A DNA stretch of 64,000 bases from Trichobilharzia szidati (Eukaryota > Platyhelminthes > Trematoda > Strigeidida > Schistosomatidae). Of this stretch, positions 21,362 through 32,620 are shown piece by piece; positions within the stretch are counted from its first letter, which is position 1; each line of letters starts with the position of its first letter. The notes below the pieces were generated by a model, which was not told the DNA's origin, made no database searches, and saw only the letters and a list, made by a program, of their open reading frames with translations. The stretch lies in contig OX235272.1 in the NCBI GenBank assembly GCA_944472155.2, forward strand, positions 3,146,354 to 3,210,353. Reading direction: 5' to 3'. A program made the position numbers and the translations under genes.

Positions 21362-21690
21362 TAACCATTCTCTAGGATTTCGAGTGTAACATAGAGATAA
21401 TCAACACATGCTCTTTTGACTCTTTTCTCTGTGCTCGTTCTTAGATAGGTCCACAATTTCCTAAAAGCTTCCATTTCTTCCTGAGATGTTCTGTTCTATG
21501 CCACGTTCGCACCAACATGTGTCTTGTTGTTTCGCATTCAGTTTCCTCTTGAGCCGTGGCTTGCTGCACCGTGTTACTCAACAGTCTCCCCAGTACATGT
21601 TAATTCGATCTCCATTTTCTTCTATATATTTGTCGGGCCATGGGTTGTTGGTTTGTTCGTTGCCAGAGTTAGTGATAATGAACTGAGAGA
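21362..21690 (-). mobile_element. RTE-clade LINE C-terminus, degenerate
   Basis: The complementary 3' end (TTTCGAGTGTAACATAGAGA) lies at the left and the complement of the RKWRW block at 21600-21630 (GATCTCCATTTTCTTCTATA). No open frame remains. Confidence 0.65.
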
Positions 21691-21899
21691 TAGTTGATAT
21701 TTAGGTATATGCTGTGCTTAATAGTCCACCTAATCATACGGTAAGTAGATTATACCTGATTCAATAACATTATTGATGACAAACACATGGTGAGTTATTC
21801 GTCTGTCGTTGACTAGGTGGCATTTTGGACGATTATTTTAGTTTTGTTTTCTTGGGTTAAGACTGAAACATAGGACTTTGAAATCACATCTACACTTTC

Positions 21900-22570
21900 T
21901 CTTAGATATAATAGAGAAGATTTGTAGCTCAGGTGGATGATTTTGGTGTGGTTGTGTTCTCTGAGCTGGATGGTTTGATCGCGAAGCTTTCATTGCTCTA
22001 CTGAGCACCATCTTCAGCGCATACTTCGATGTGAAGTGAGCTTTTAGAATTCTCTATGAGTTTATTAGTCATCTCTTCTAGTAACCCTGAACGTGATTGG
22101 TTGTTTTTGTGTGACTTCTCACTTTCTAGTTCACTTGTTTCGGTGTTGACTGTTTCCTTGACCTGAAGTTTGACTTTGTTTTTGTGTGAATTTCTTCGTA
22201 TGGATTGGTATATTTTGTCAATCTCTATGTGTCTATTGATTGCTGATTCATTTCAATACCAGGCCTCTAGGAATTCTCTGGCATTTTTGCAGTTCCCTTT
22301 GTCTAAGATTTGAACATTGTCCCAGTCGAATTGGTGCCCGTGGTTGTCTTCATGTAGTGATATGAGGGAGTGTATGTCGTGTCTTTTGACAGCCAGTTTG
22401 TGTTCGTGAATGCGAAGACGAAGAGGGCGTCCACTTTGACCAATGTAATGTTTGTCGCAGTCGTTGCAACTTATCTTGTAGATGACGTTAGTTTTGTCTT
22501 CTTTTGCCGTTGAGTCCTTTGGTTTACATAGAACTGAGTGTAGTGACTTTGTTGGTTTATGTTGGTTCAT
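21900..22570 (-). pseudogene. PLE-II GIY-YIG endonuclease and 3' region
   Basis: Minus-strand ORF from 22570: TNVIYKISCNDCDKHYIGQS (GIY and YIG motifs), RLRIHEHKLAVKRHDIHS (conserved Arg and His), then NAREFLEAWY with the catalytic-type Glu. A stop lies at 22253-22255, beyond which the same frame continues NESAINRHIEIDKIYQSIRR. The endonuclease residues are all present. The 3' region to about 21900 holds a hammerhead-like motif. Confidence 0.85.
21979..22020 (-). ncRNA. Hammerhead-like motif in PLE-II 3' region
   Basis: The minus strand reads CUGAAGA (22017-22011), a hairpin UGCUC-AGUA-GAGCA in the stem II place, then GAAA (21991-21988) and GCUUCGCGAUC. Hammerheads are known in PLE terminal repeats. 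Here stem II is separated from the core by extra bases, and stem I pairing could not be found, so this is at best a decayed copy. Confidence 0.35.
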
Positions 22571-22735
22571 GTTTATTTGTACGGGATGGAGCTGCTAGCC
22601 TCATGCCCAACCTTCCTTCTTTACCAGTCTTATTACTAGCTTAGCCAGGTAAAGTAGTACTTCGGCCGGGGATAGGACCCCGAACCACTTGTGTGATCGG
22701 AAGCATTTCGCCGCCTTGCCACCGACGCCTTCTTA
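22571..22735 (-). mobile_element. SINE-B, lacking tail
   Basis: Body (GGATGGAGCTGCTAGCCTCA), B box region (GGGGATAGGACCCCG) and CACCGACGC end. The tail side is truncated exactly where the PLE-II endonuclease begins. Confidence 0.75.
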
Positions 22736-22815
22736 TCGATGGTCCAGCCTATGCCTGTCTTCTCTCTCTGATGCATGGTATTCCACATAATCCACTCCAC
22801 CACATTTAGGAACGT
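22736..22815 (-). mobile_element. RTE reverse transcriptase scrap
   Basis: The minus-strand translation VVEWIMWNTMHQREKTGIGW matches the RTE segment just before the DDL-type motif. The adjacent SINE-B interrupts it. Confidence 0.55.
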
Positions 22816-23654
22816 CATCTTTGGTAACAGACAGACATTTTTAATGATGACTTTGAACTATTCCAGCATAGCATCGACCTATGATTGTGGTAAGAACAAA
22901 AGCATAATTATCCACAGGCATAAAAGTAAATGTGATTTGCACAAAAAGACACCATGAGACGCATAAGACACCAAAAGACACCATATCTTAAGCATGCAGG
23001 ACCTAATTCTTAGTGAGAACTCCTTCACACATTCAATAGAATCTGATAATAGGACAGAATCACTGATAAACTTAGCAGTTAAATATGAAGTAATATTTCT
23101 CTGTTACGGATAATATTTGAGTCAATCATTTTTATGACTTACAGGCATATTTTCATTCTCACTGATTCCTTTATTCATTAAATAATAAACTAGCTTAAGC
23201 TTCTTCTTATTTTGTTATCCGACGTAATTCAACCACTTGCATGAGCTGCAGCAGGCATAAAATCACATTCTTGAACTTAGCTGTTAACTGCCAACAATGG
23301 TGACAGTAGGAGATCTAATAAAAATTGGTTCTTCTTTTGATTGTGTTCTTCTGACAATCACATAAGCGAACACTGCTATCCACTGATACATGCATGCATT
23401 GCTTTTCCTAGAAATCATACACACCACAGAAACCAAATAAGCACACAATTGAATATTGCCCATTTCTGAGGAACTCTATCCCGAAGGCGTTTCCGTGTTC
23501 GTTATCTTGTTAAAATATATAGATCAAATAGCCATACAGTATGCATTAAATTAATTTCGTAACATTTGCAATAAACGTTCCTATTTCTAATAATTTCCAA
23601 GTGTCCATTTTGGTAAATGATGAGAATTAGAGGAATCCAGTTTGTGATGTTCAC
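22816..23654. other. No recognised feature
   Basis: May include decayed RTE at the left end. No gene supported. Confidence 0.4.
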
Positions 23655-25025
23655 GTCAAGTAAAATATTAAGTTGCGTCATCCTTGAGAGAATATAAAAT
23701 CCACTGGATGCAGGACTCAATCACCAGCAACAACAAGCTGGATTCAGGAAAAACGAATCATGTGCTGATCAGATTGCAGCTCTATGCATCATCATTCGAA
23801 AAAGCATAGAATGACTTTCAACTATCATTCTACTTCAATTTCATCACCTTTCGAAAGGCCACTATTGGATAGTGTTAACACTGAAGTATTTGGAAACTAA
23901 TTTAACACTTTCGCTTGCAGTGTCCAAGTCTTTATCAACCTCATTCAACAGCTTACCATATGACAATGCCACATGTCAGGTGATACACAACAGAAAACGC
24001 AGCGAGGTGTGAGAAAAGGTGGCTACCTATTAGCGCCGATGACGATATGCTTAATTCTGGTGAAATGGATCATATGCAAGACTGCGCGTGGGGAATGAGA
24101 GGACAGGAATACTTTGGACACAGATAAAGTAGATTTGATCTATAAGATCTTGATTTCTTGCATGGATGGCTTATGTTTAGTATCACATGTACTCGAAAAC
24201 TTGGAGGCGAAAACCAACAAAGTGACTGAAGAATATGGCAGCCAATGAAGACAGGATAGATTACAGGTGAACATAGAGAAGATGTAGGTCATGAAGATAA
24301 CCACACACCAACAGCAACACCAACAACAACCAGCGCCAGTCACTATCACCGGGAGAGATTTGACACGGGTTGATGCCTTCACTTTTCTAGCCAGGAAACA
24401 CGGCTTCAACCACAAGCCAGTGAAATGGATAAAGATGTCAAAATCAGAATCGGAAAGGCAAGATACGCCTTCATCAACCTGAAACCAGTTAGGAATTATT
24501 CTGCACTAGCTCACCAGCATAAAAAACAAGATTTGGATTTTCAACTCATATGTGAAGTCAGTCAGTGGCTCCTTATATACGGGTGAGAAACTTGACGACT
24601 GCATTAGGAGAAGTATTGCCAACAGGTTACAGACTTACCTCATACTGAAGATCAAATGGCCAACCAGCGGGCCAGAAAGAATTAGCACCATGAAACTCTC
24701 ACTGGCTGGGAAAATAACCACCCAAGAGTCGATTTATCAACCAATATGTAGGAGGAAATGGAGATGGATGAGGAATACACTGAGGAAACCGTCGAAGGAC
24801 ATCGTACTCAATTCAGGCCATTGCTCAAGTGGAATCAGTGTGAGGAGTGACGAGTGGGTCGTCGGTGTGATGGTGATATGGAGGAGGTCGTGTAGTGGGG
24901 GAGGAGACGAGAGACTTAAGCTATTTGTGGAGCCGGTTGAAGAGGAAAGCAGAGAATAGAAGAAAGTGTAGATATGCTGTTGAAGTCCAATGTTCCACCC
25001 AGAACCCAATGGAATAATGCATAAT
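23655..25025 (+). mobile_element. RTE-clade LINE, reverse transcriptase to 3' end
   Basis: The longest RTE here. In order and in shifting frames: KILSCVILERI, QQAGFRKNESCADQIAAL (RT fingers, GFR motif), a decayed palm, then MKITTHQQQHQQQPAPVTIT with a glutamine-rich stretch, VKIRIGKARYAFINLKPV, ILKIKWPTSGPERIST, CRRKWRWMRNTLRKPSKDI, and a C-terminus read through AEDRIK-type codons. The 3' end has CCAATGTTCCACC. Many stops; the FADD-type active site is not intact. Confidence 0.85.
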
Positions 25026-25844
25026 TATAATAAATCGTATTATTTTGCACAAACATCTGCGCTTTGTTTAAATAAATAGAGAGGAATAATTGTATAAAAT
25101 TTAAATTAACATAATTATACGGGATTTGCAATTAAGGAGGGTAGTAATTGGCACTACTATTAATAGTATAATTAATCATATAAGGATTACCAATTGTAGG
25201 TCAGGCGTAATAATAGGTGGTTTTCGCATTCAAAATCGACGGGGAAGTGAGTTTTAATTTTACGAAGGACATTTAATTCAGTATATTTAGTATGCCTTCC
25301 TATCGGTTCTTATGCATAATCTTGTATAAAATCGACTGTACGTTTTGTCCTAGGGAAGGCTGACTGCCTGCTATTTTCGCTTCTCAAAAAAAATAATAAT
25401 CACGTTGAATATTGCTCATTTGTACACATTATGTTGGCTTTAATTTTTGTCCGAGCTTTGTCGAAAACCGAATTTCGCGTAAGCACCTTGAAAAAAATCT
25501 ATTCGAACTTGATTACTTTCGATTATTAAGACAAATAACCAATGAAGTTTTCGCCTGCAGAGAAATTGTTACATATTCAATGTTCATTATTCGATTCTCA
25601 ATCTGAAAAACGGTAAATTCTAGTGAGTTTTAGTTATATTTTGTTTCTTTTTCATTATTTCATTATTCACTTGATCAATCAGTCGATCGAACGATTGTTT
25701 CCATTCCCCAAGTTCTAAGTGGAAAACAAGTCTTCAAGCTTTCCAAGTTTTTATAGCTTTGCTACTGTTTTATGAGATTGAGTAGTCCATCCTTACTGTT
25801 AGATAGGAAACCAGTTGAGGTTTATTAGGACCTACACACTATAC
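25026..25844. other. No recognised feature
   Basis: AT-rich, with a small palindromic patch around 25147-25195 (ATTGG...CCAAT type words). A 64-codon ORF at 25412-25606 has no recognisable family. Confidence 0.4.
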
Positions 25845-26290
25845 CTGCCTTTGACATCATCCATTCCACTGGCCTGTGGTTGAAAACGTGCTTCCTAGAC
25901 AGAGAAGTGAAGGAATCGACCAGTGTCAAATCTCTCACGGTGATGGTGGTTGGTGCTGGTTGTTGTTGCTGTCGGTGTTGGTGGTAGTGGTTATCTCCAT
26001 CACCTTCGTCTTCTCTATGTTCGCCTGTAATTATCCTGTCTTCATTGACTGCCAGCTTCTTCAGCCACTCTGTTGTTTTTTCGCCTGCAAGCCTTCGAGT
26101 ATGTGTGACACTAAACATAAGTCATCCATGCAAGAAATCGAGATCTTCTAGATGGAGTTTTTTATCGGTGGCCGAAATTATTCCTGTCTCCTCACTTCCC
26201 ATGTGCAGTCTTGCGTGTAATCCACCTAACCAGAATTAAGAATATCATCGTCGGTGATAACAGGCAGCCACCTTTTCTTACTCCTTTATT
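25845..26290 (-). mobile_element. RTE reverse transcriptase end and glutamine-rich linker
   Basis: Minus-strand ORF: EKTTEWLKKLAVNEDRIITG, EDEGDGDNHYHQHRQQQQPA, PTTITVRDLTLVDSFTSLSR. It aligns with the same linker at 24.3 kb. The 3' half of the element is missing, so the copy is internal rather than merely 5'-truncated, perhaps by rearrangement. Confidence 0.8.
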
Positions 26291-26574
26291 CGCTTTGAGC
26301 GCTATTTACAACCTAAAAGTCGATTATTTAAGTGTAAACAGAATTTTGTTTTACTTGCGAGGATCAAACATGATTTTTTGTTCACAGAGGCGCTTATTAA
26401 TAAACAATGTTCAGAATTGTCACATATGTAACCTATGAAGGAGATCAAGGTTCAAACTCAAATAAAATCATGCAAAATTACAAGTTGGATGCGATTAAAA
26501 TTGAGTTGGATAGTCAAGACAAGAGGAGAGAAGTTGATGGTTAGTCATAATATGGTGAGTTTAACAAAAAGAAC

Positions 26575-26900
26575 TAAATTACTTTAAAAGCAAAAAATGG
26601 CGGGGGAGAGTAATGAATTGAGACTAAGAGATTAGACGTTGAGTCACCAAGATAAGGAAAGTCTAATAAGCGAATCTTTCTTAATACATAAGTCAGGTTC
26701 TGAAGGTTTGGTAGCGATTGCTTTGACAAATTTGAGGAGAATTGAGCTATTTTTTCTATTGATAATTTTGAAGGATTTTGCAATGCCCACCTCATAACCC
26801 ATATCAGTGAGATGTTTGGCAATGGCGCTGTTGAAAGCATTTGTTCTCTTGAGATGTAGGTTTTTCGGTGCACGTTCGGGAAATCGGTGATGTGCATAAG
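26575..26900 (-). pseudogene. PLE-I endonuclease C-terminal half
   Basis: A minus-strand frame reads RFPERAPKNLHLKRTNAFNS, AIAKHLTDMGYEVGIAKSFK, IINRKNSSILLKFVKAIATK and PDLCIKKDSLIRLSLSW with no stop over about 80 codons. It aligns end to end with the copy at 8.3 kb. The GIY-YIG core upstream is missing. The 107-codon ORF in another frame is a shadow of this one. Confidence 0.8.
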
Positions 26901-27209
26901 TTTAATTTGTGATAAAATTGTTTGAAATACGTTATATTAATACATTATACTTTTCAGGTAAACTTAATCTCTGAACGAGATGAAATAGCTATCCAAAGCT
27001 CATCTTTTCTGTATATACAGTCAAAAGGTGTCAGTTAATAATCAAAGCAATATTGAAAACCATTAAAACACCACTGAAAATCTAATTATTGTGAGTACCT
27101 GGAAGCGGCACGGATGAATATGTCAAGGGAAGACAGAAATTTATCACTCTAGCGCCACTGTGGACATCCATAGAATTTAGCTTAAGAAATATGATAATAC
27201 TAGTGGTCC
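26901..27209. other. No recognised feature
   Basis: Nothing supported. Confidence 0.4.
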
Positions 27210-27640
27210 TATGTAGTTCACAGACTTGATGTTGTTGTCACCGGATGAATTTCCAACAGGCTTATGCAGACGTTCATCAGTAACAGCCTTCCCTCAATAG
27301 TGAGGATCAAATTGACAGCCAGAAAGCGTAAGCAACAAGAAACTATAGCAGTGCAGTAAGCCAGCCTACTATGTACTGTCCAACAAATATGTAGATGGAG
27401 ATGGAGACAGGTTGGACATACAATGAGGAGACAATTCAGTAACATCATTTGCCGAAGAGGCTGCTGAGTGGAACCTCAGTAGGAACATACACGCTGGATG
27501 ATACGGTGAACATAATATGAAGAAGAAATGAAAACTTGTGGCTAGAGGTGCAGCCAATCAAACCTAATAGCAGAGAATCAATTGAAATGGGTATGTGCTA
27601 CCGAAACCCTAGCTTCCGAAAAGAACCCGAAGAGTGAGTG
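27210..27640 (+). mobile_element. RTE-clade LINE C-terminus, degenerate
   Basis: GAATTTCCAACAGGCTTATGC corresponds to the FQQA block, CAACAAATATGTAGATGGAG to the QQICRRKW block, and the end near 27600 to the 3' motif (ACCGAAACCCTAGCTTCCG). No open frame. Confidence 0.65.
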
Positions 27641-27900
27641 TTGATGGAGGTTTATCAGACGAAATCTCTAACCTTATGTTGAAAGCTAATGTGGCATATG
27701 CCGGAAGGCTCCACCTCCGTTGACGTCGCCAAGTCCGCCTGCCTGTCATAGGTTGGATTTATAATTCTCCGGTGTTCACAGCCTTGCTCTAAGCCGGTAA
27801 AACCCGGACTCTCCGAGCTAAGGATATGCAGCGACTCTGGTATTCGACCATTACTGTCTCAAAAAAACTGCTGGGGTCCGATGACAGTCTCGTATGAGTA
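27641..27900 (+). mobile_element. Second RTE-type C-terminal fragment (SR2-like)
   Basis: Translation ANVAYAGRLHLR, then QVRLPVIGWIYNSPVFTALL, RTLRAKDMQRLWYSTITV matches the trematode form ANLRHLWRRRDIRL..KGRVYNxAVRSVLLY..ETWPLRVEDMxRL. This is a different RTE lineage from the abundant one in the window. Frame is broken once. Confidence 0.65.
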
Positions 27901-28527
27901 ATTCTGAAGTCTGATAGCTTGTTTTTGGACACAGTGGAGGTCACCACTAATTGTCATCTGGAAACACCAGCTTCGGTGGTAGAAGTTTTTCTAACGGTCT
28001 GTGTTCAATAGTCCTAAGAGTGAGTGAAAAAATGGAAGAAGCAGCCTATGAAGTAGTGCCAAGGAATGAGAAATATTTGTGTTAACTTAGCTTCATTTGG
28101 TACATCATGACTCCCTGGCTATGGCCCAAGAGATAGTTCGAGTCAGTGACCCAAAACGTCATCAGATATGTCCCAGTATCTCAATCACTGGTGAGCGTGC
28201 TGAAATTATCTATTTTTCATCCCTTTCTGGCAACAACATTAAGTAATGAATGCTGGACGACCTTCACAAAGATGCTTATTTGTTTAATGGATGACGTCCC
28301 AAATTCATTCTGTCTCTACTTTATTTATATTCTAATGTTTTATTGCTGTTGTTTAGCACATTCCTTGGTGCCTATATTGTACCGAGTTTTTTTAACAAGA
28401 TATAACAGTAATAATGATTATCGTGGAACGTTAAGTGACGTTTTTTGAAGAGTGAAACTAGAATAGACGGGTGAATTCAAAGACGCTAGATTGAATTTGC
28501 TGTATGTGTAAAGCGTTTTTTATTATA
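27901..28527. other. No recognised feature
   Basis: Might be the 3' flank of the SR2-like fragment. The 100-codon ORF at 28146-28448 shows no family. Confidence 0.35.
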
Positions 28528-29110
28528 CCCTTAGATTCCGACTGGAATATAAAGCTTTAACAACACATCACTTCGTTCACTTTTCTGCTGCCCTCTTCAT
28601 CTGGATCAATGATTGCCCATAGTCTATCCTCTCCTTCCCCCACGATTTCCTCCATATCATCCTCGATGTGATGACCTAAGCGCCGTAATACATTAAGAGT
28701 TCAGTCGAGCAATGGCTTAACTGCTATATTATCCGATGGCCTCCTCGATGTGTACTCTATCCATTTCCATTTTCTCACACATATTCGCCGAGCAATCGGC
28801 GTTTGGTTGATATGTTGCCGGAGTTCCTTGTCGCTAATTTTTATGGCCAGCTGGCTGACCATTTGATTTTCCGTGTGGGGTCAGTGAAGGCAGCTGTTGA
28901 TAAAAGTGTGCAATCTGTTGGAAATCCTCTTCGTGACACTTAGTGCAAGTTTCTGACGCATATAAGAGGAGCAACCGACTGACTTGACATTTGTGTTGGA
29001 AATCCAAATCTTGTTGTTTATCCTGGCTGAGTTAGCACAGAAGATTTCCAAACTGGTTTCAGGTTGATGAAGGCGTCTCTTGCCTTTTCGATTCTGGTTT
29101 GTGTGTTAAA
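28528..29110 (-). mobile_element. RTE-clade LINE C-terminal region and 3' end
   Basis: Complement of the full set of C-terminal blocks: 3' end at 28540 (TTCCGACTGGAATATAAAGC), the RKW/RWIG block at 28755-28775, the FQQ block at 28910 and the RIGKAR..FINLKP block up to 29095. No long open frame. Confidence 0.8.
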
Positions 29111-29220
29111 CTTAAGGAAGCAAAAACACAAAATAAGCAAGATTCTAACCTAATGACTGTGTGATATTCTAATGGTTTCGTAAACAGAACTGCTTACGTT
29201 TTATATCTAGACAGTACAAA

Positions 29221-29562
29221 GTGCGTCAGTGGCGTAGCGGTTAGGACGCTCGCCGACCATGCACATGGTCCGGGGTTCGATCCCCTGCCGGCGCACACCC
29301 GATATCTATGGTATGCCTGAATTTGGGCAACCGATATCCATGCTGAAAATTCCACACTTGTACTGAAAATACGGTGTGGAATCAAGCTGTAAATCAAAAT
29401 AAAAAAATAAATTACCTCGCTAAGCCAGAAATAATGCTGGTGAAGAGGAAAGGTTGGGTATGAGGCTAACAACCCCATCCTGTAGAATAAACACTGCTAC
29501 AGAAACTTCAAGCCACTAGCTTTAAGCCCTATGTTCCACTGGCGAACGTGAAGGAAAAAAAC
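29221..29562 (+). mobile_element. Composite SINE: one head, body A, then body B
   Basis: A single tRNA-like head (29221-29296, acceptor GCGUCGG/CCGACGC variant, B box GGGGTTCGATCCCC) is followed by the SINE-A body (29297-29412). After a short A-rich joint comes the SINE-B body and tail, from ACCTCGCTAAGCCAG to CCTATGTTCCACTGG. The flanks are ACAGTACAAA (29211-29220) and ACAGTAACAAA (29563-29573), a target duplication around the whole composite with one indel. So the three-part unit moved as one. Confidence 0.85.
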
Positions 29563-29566
29563 ACAG

Positions 29567-29884
29567 TAACAAACTGACTAACTGGTTTCAACATTGAACT
29601 TTGCACAGATGTGCAGCACTTCACTTTGTCACTCTCTGTATAAGCAGACAAAGCAAGAGGAGAGAGCAAACAGAAATTCAGAAGAGAATTAATAAACAGA
29701 ATTCTGAGTAAGGGAAAAAGAACAGTAATACGGAAGAACATTAGATCTTTGTTGGATATGGCGAAGGAATCATAAAGAGTGAATGCATCTGCGTTAGTGA
29801 CAATGATTTCGAATCATATTACTAATTGTCTCCATCCATTGATTCCTAGAATCCCAAAGACTCCTCCTAGGAAGTCCATATCAG
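29567..29884. other. No recognised feature
   Basis: Nothing supported beyond short unassigned ORFs. Confidence 0.4.
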
Positions 29885-30225
29885 CATATCAACAGAGATC
29901 TCTGGCAATGAGCGAACCAACTCAACAGGAACCGATTGAGAAACAAATAGACAGGAAGAAATGGAGATGGATTGGCTGGCCATACTCTGAGGAAACCATC
30001 AAGTGACATCACTAGACAAGCCATCGCTCGAGTGGAACCCGAAAGGGAAGCGGCGAGTTGGTCGTGAGTGCGAGGGTGGGTGACTTGGAGGAGGTCATGT
30101 GAAGAGGAGATGAAAACGTGTGGGCAGACATGGAGCCAGGTGAAGACTCTAGCAGAGAACCGAACGCAATGGAGACGCACGGCTGAAGCCCTATGTTCCT
30201 CTAGGAATTAAAGGAAATAATAATT
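29885..30225 (+). mobile_element. RTE-clade LINE 3' end, second subfamily
   Basis: Begins INRDLWQ, then AGHTLRKPSSDITRQAIARV, EPEREAAS and VTWRRSCEEEMKTCGQTWSQ. It ends EALCSSRN with the 3' motif CCTATGTTCCTCTAGGAATT. The TCCTCTAGGAATTAAAGG ending marks a subfamily shared with copies at 44.3, 50.1 and 52.0 kb. Confidence 0.88.
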
Positions 30226-30239
30226 ATAATAATAATTAC

Positions 30240-31110
30240 AAAAGGTGGCTAGCTAGCCTTTTCAGGTATTCCAATTTCAGTGGCTTTGTCTCACTCAAAG
30301 ACTCAAAGAAGGATGCCGAAAACTGCTGAGCGGTATAGAGTAACGAACAGCTCCAAACTACTCTGAAAGACTTGTCCAGTTTTGCAAAAGGAGTTTAGGG
30401 AAGATAACTGGTTCACTGACTTCAAGGTGAACATAACCATGAAATGAGACTATCTCTCGAGAACCATAGTAAACGTTACAGGCTCAGTGCATATTTTTTT
30501 TTAAATTCTTTTTTTTCCTTCACGTTCCCCAGTGGAACATAGGGCTTAAAGCTAGTGGCTTGAAGTTTCTGTAGCAGTGTTTATTTTACAAGATGGGGTT
30601 GCTAGCCTCATACCCAACCTTTCCTCTTCACCAGCATTATTTCTGGCTTAGCGAGGTAAAGGAGTGCGTCGGTCGGGGATCGTACCCCGGACCATGTGCA
30701 TGGTCGGCGAGCGTCCTAACCGCTATGCCACCGACGCAACATATATTTTTTTAAAAATTCAGTAGTCCAAAATTAAAAATAACGAACTGCTGATCCTCAA
30801 GGATTTTCATATTCAGACTAGTTTCCGGCCTAACACTAACACTACCGGCGTAAATTATCCTCGAATCCAACGTGATGCGTCTCATGCGCGATAGCGTATG
30901 TTTGAAACACCTAAGCATATCTCACACATAACTGATCTAATATTTGGTTACTTCCAGAGTGTTAACTCAAGTTGTACAAATTGCAGCATATTTCCATCAA
31001 TCGACACTGCGCACTGTCAGTCATCGCTGTATTCATCAACTTTCTATAAATCAGATCACCCAGACAAATATTAGGTCAGTCACTCTGCCAGTGATTTCTT
31101 AAACTCACTA
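30240..31110 (+). mobile_element. Possible CR1-like LINE endonuclease region
   Basis: Left part translates SLENHSKRYRLSAYF; right of the SINE come NCSIFPSIDTAHCQSSLYSS and HISHITDLIFGYFQS, which resemble the LDLIF and SDH blocks of APE endonucleases in CR1 or jockey elements. Frame is broken. Identification is tentative. Confidence 0.35.
30508..30738 (-). mobile_element. SINE-B inserted in the CR1-like sequence
   Basis: Complete inverted copy: tail with CCCCAGTGGAACATAGGGC, body, B box (GGGGATCGTACCCCGG on plus) and CCACCGACGC head end. CATAT-T-rich sequence occurs on both sides (about 30498 and 30740), consistent with a target duplication. Confidence 0.88.
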
Positions 31111-31680
31111 TATCTACAAATTCCTACTAGGTTATAGAAAGGTAACAAAATTACACACTGATAACTGAGTGTGAACATCAAAATGTTGGCATAACATTTT
31201 GACAGGATACCAACAATATTGTAGAAATTTGTCCATCATTTTCTGAAATGTCTATTCTGATGAAAAGGTCAAAACTGTTCAAATAAATCGTTCAACTGTC
31301 ATTTTGGACAAAAAAAGCATGAAAGTATAGTGTAAAGTGAAAATGTCAGTTTTCCAAAAATCCAAATATAAAATAACAGGATTAAACACCGATGTAGGCA
31401 ATAGTGAATAGAATTCGGAATGATTCTCTTTTTCCTCTTATTTTCGTGGTCTTATTCGTATTAGTTTATGGTGTGCATACAAATCGAGAGTGAAAGATTT
31501 TATGGCAAACCTTTTGTATTTAGTGTGAATTTTCTTTTTTTTTCTGTATTTTCTCAACATTATTCAAATGTACTTCATCAGTTTAACTGCTTTGAAAGTT
31601 TTGGGAAACACCAAGAACGATAATCATTATATGCCGATATATTTTTTCACTTTTCTCATAATAATAAATCAAGAAGAACA
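31111..31680. other. No recognised feature
   Basis: AT-rich; nothing supported. Confidence 0.45.
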
Positions 31681-32062
31681 GTTTGAAGATTTCATCATGA
31701 ACTGACATTGGTTAGAGGACCATTGGAAAACCACCAAGTAGTACTGGACAGCTGTTTCCGTCGTTCTAGTTTTGGACTTTTTACCAGTACGCACCCACCG
31801 CACCGCCAGGGTTTGAACCCAAGACCTTCTGGTGACAAGGCGAGCTCGTAGACCATTCAGCCATTGAGACCTGATCCGATGGCCAGACCATGAATTCCAA
31901 CTTCTGTCAATTCATCACCTAGCGCGACCTCTTCGCAATGTCTACTTCGATGAGTTACTGCCTCACCTTCAGCTCGCTGTACGCTGCTGTACCATGGTTT
32001 CCCACTAGGACCCCAGGTAACTGCCTGAGTAGGGCCAGTCACTAGTGGACATTATATCTGAT
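31681..32062 (-). mobile_element. RZ, left half of a divergent pair
   Basis: Nearly a full unit: 3' block, decayed hammerhead (core GUAAAAA), B box (GGGTTTGAACCC on plus), A box region, then upstream body to CCAGTCACTAGTGGACAT. The adjoining copy runs the other way. Confidence 0.8.
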
Positions 32063-32620
32063 GCTCCCTGTCGGCAGATGCGTACTGATGAAGAATCTCA
32101 ATCTAGGACGAAACAGCTGAATAACCAGTACTCCCTGCAGGTTTTCCAATAGTTTGTAAGAGTTGGACTTGGGTTAACTTAGACCTAAATTAGCCACTCT
32201 TACAAAAACTTCTTCGCCGCTTATGACCTTAATTGTACTCTGCCTAATGAGCAAATACTAACGAACTGAATCAAGGTAAAAAGACTTGAGATGACTAGCG
32301 TGACTGGAACAGAGTCATATTTACACAAAAGCGATATGAGATTTGATAAAGAATAAAAGGGTATAAACTTATCTGCAGTCGAGACGGTGGTAAGCTCGGA
32401 GAGTGTGCTAGATGAAAGCACAGCGAGAGAGCCAAACCGAAACCGTACAGGAGATTCACGAATCCAAAGAGGAAGTGGGGTTAAAGGTCAGGTGAGTTCG
32501 TTCAAACAAAAGTTCGAAGGTTCAATGTACACTACAAGTTCTCTAATTGATGTCACATCATGATGAAATCCTCCAAGCAATCAAACAAAATCCATACAGA
32601 ACCAATACTTGAATATTGAA
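32063..32620 (+). mobile_element. RZ, right half of the pair, split by a solo LTR
   Basis: Starts inside the head (GTCGGCAGATGCGTACTG), hammerhead core AUGAAGA (32088-32094), GAAACAGCUG. The 3' block is interrupted after CCAATAGTT and resumes at 32537 with AGTTCTCTAATTGATG, running to CAATACTTGA near 32613. Confidence 0.8.
32155..32536. mobile_element. Solo LTR 1 nested in RZ
   Basis: A 382-bp insertion beginning TGTAAGAG and ending ACTACA (TG...CA). It is flanked by AGTT on both sides (32151-32154, 32537-32540), and removing it restores the RZ sequence exactly. A TATAAA word and AATAAA lie within it. The first 50 bases begin TGTAAGAGT and end ACTCTTACA, a 9-bp inverted repeat. No internal retrotransposon sequence flanks it. 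The family is unknown. Confidence 0.75.
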
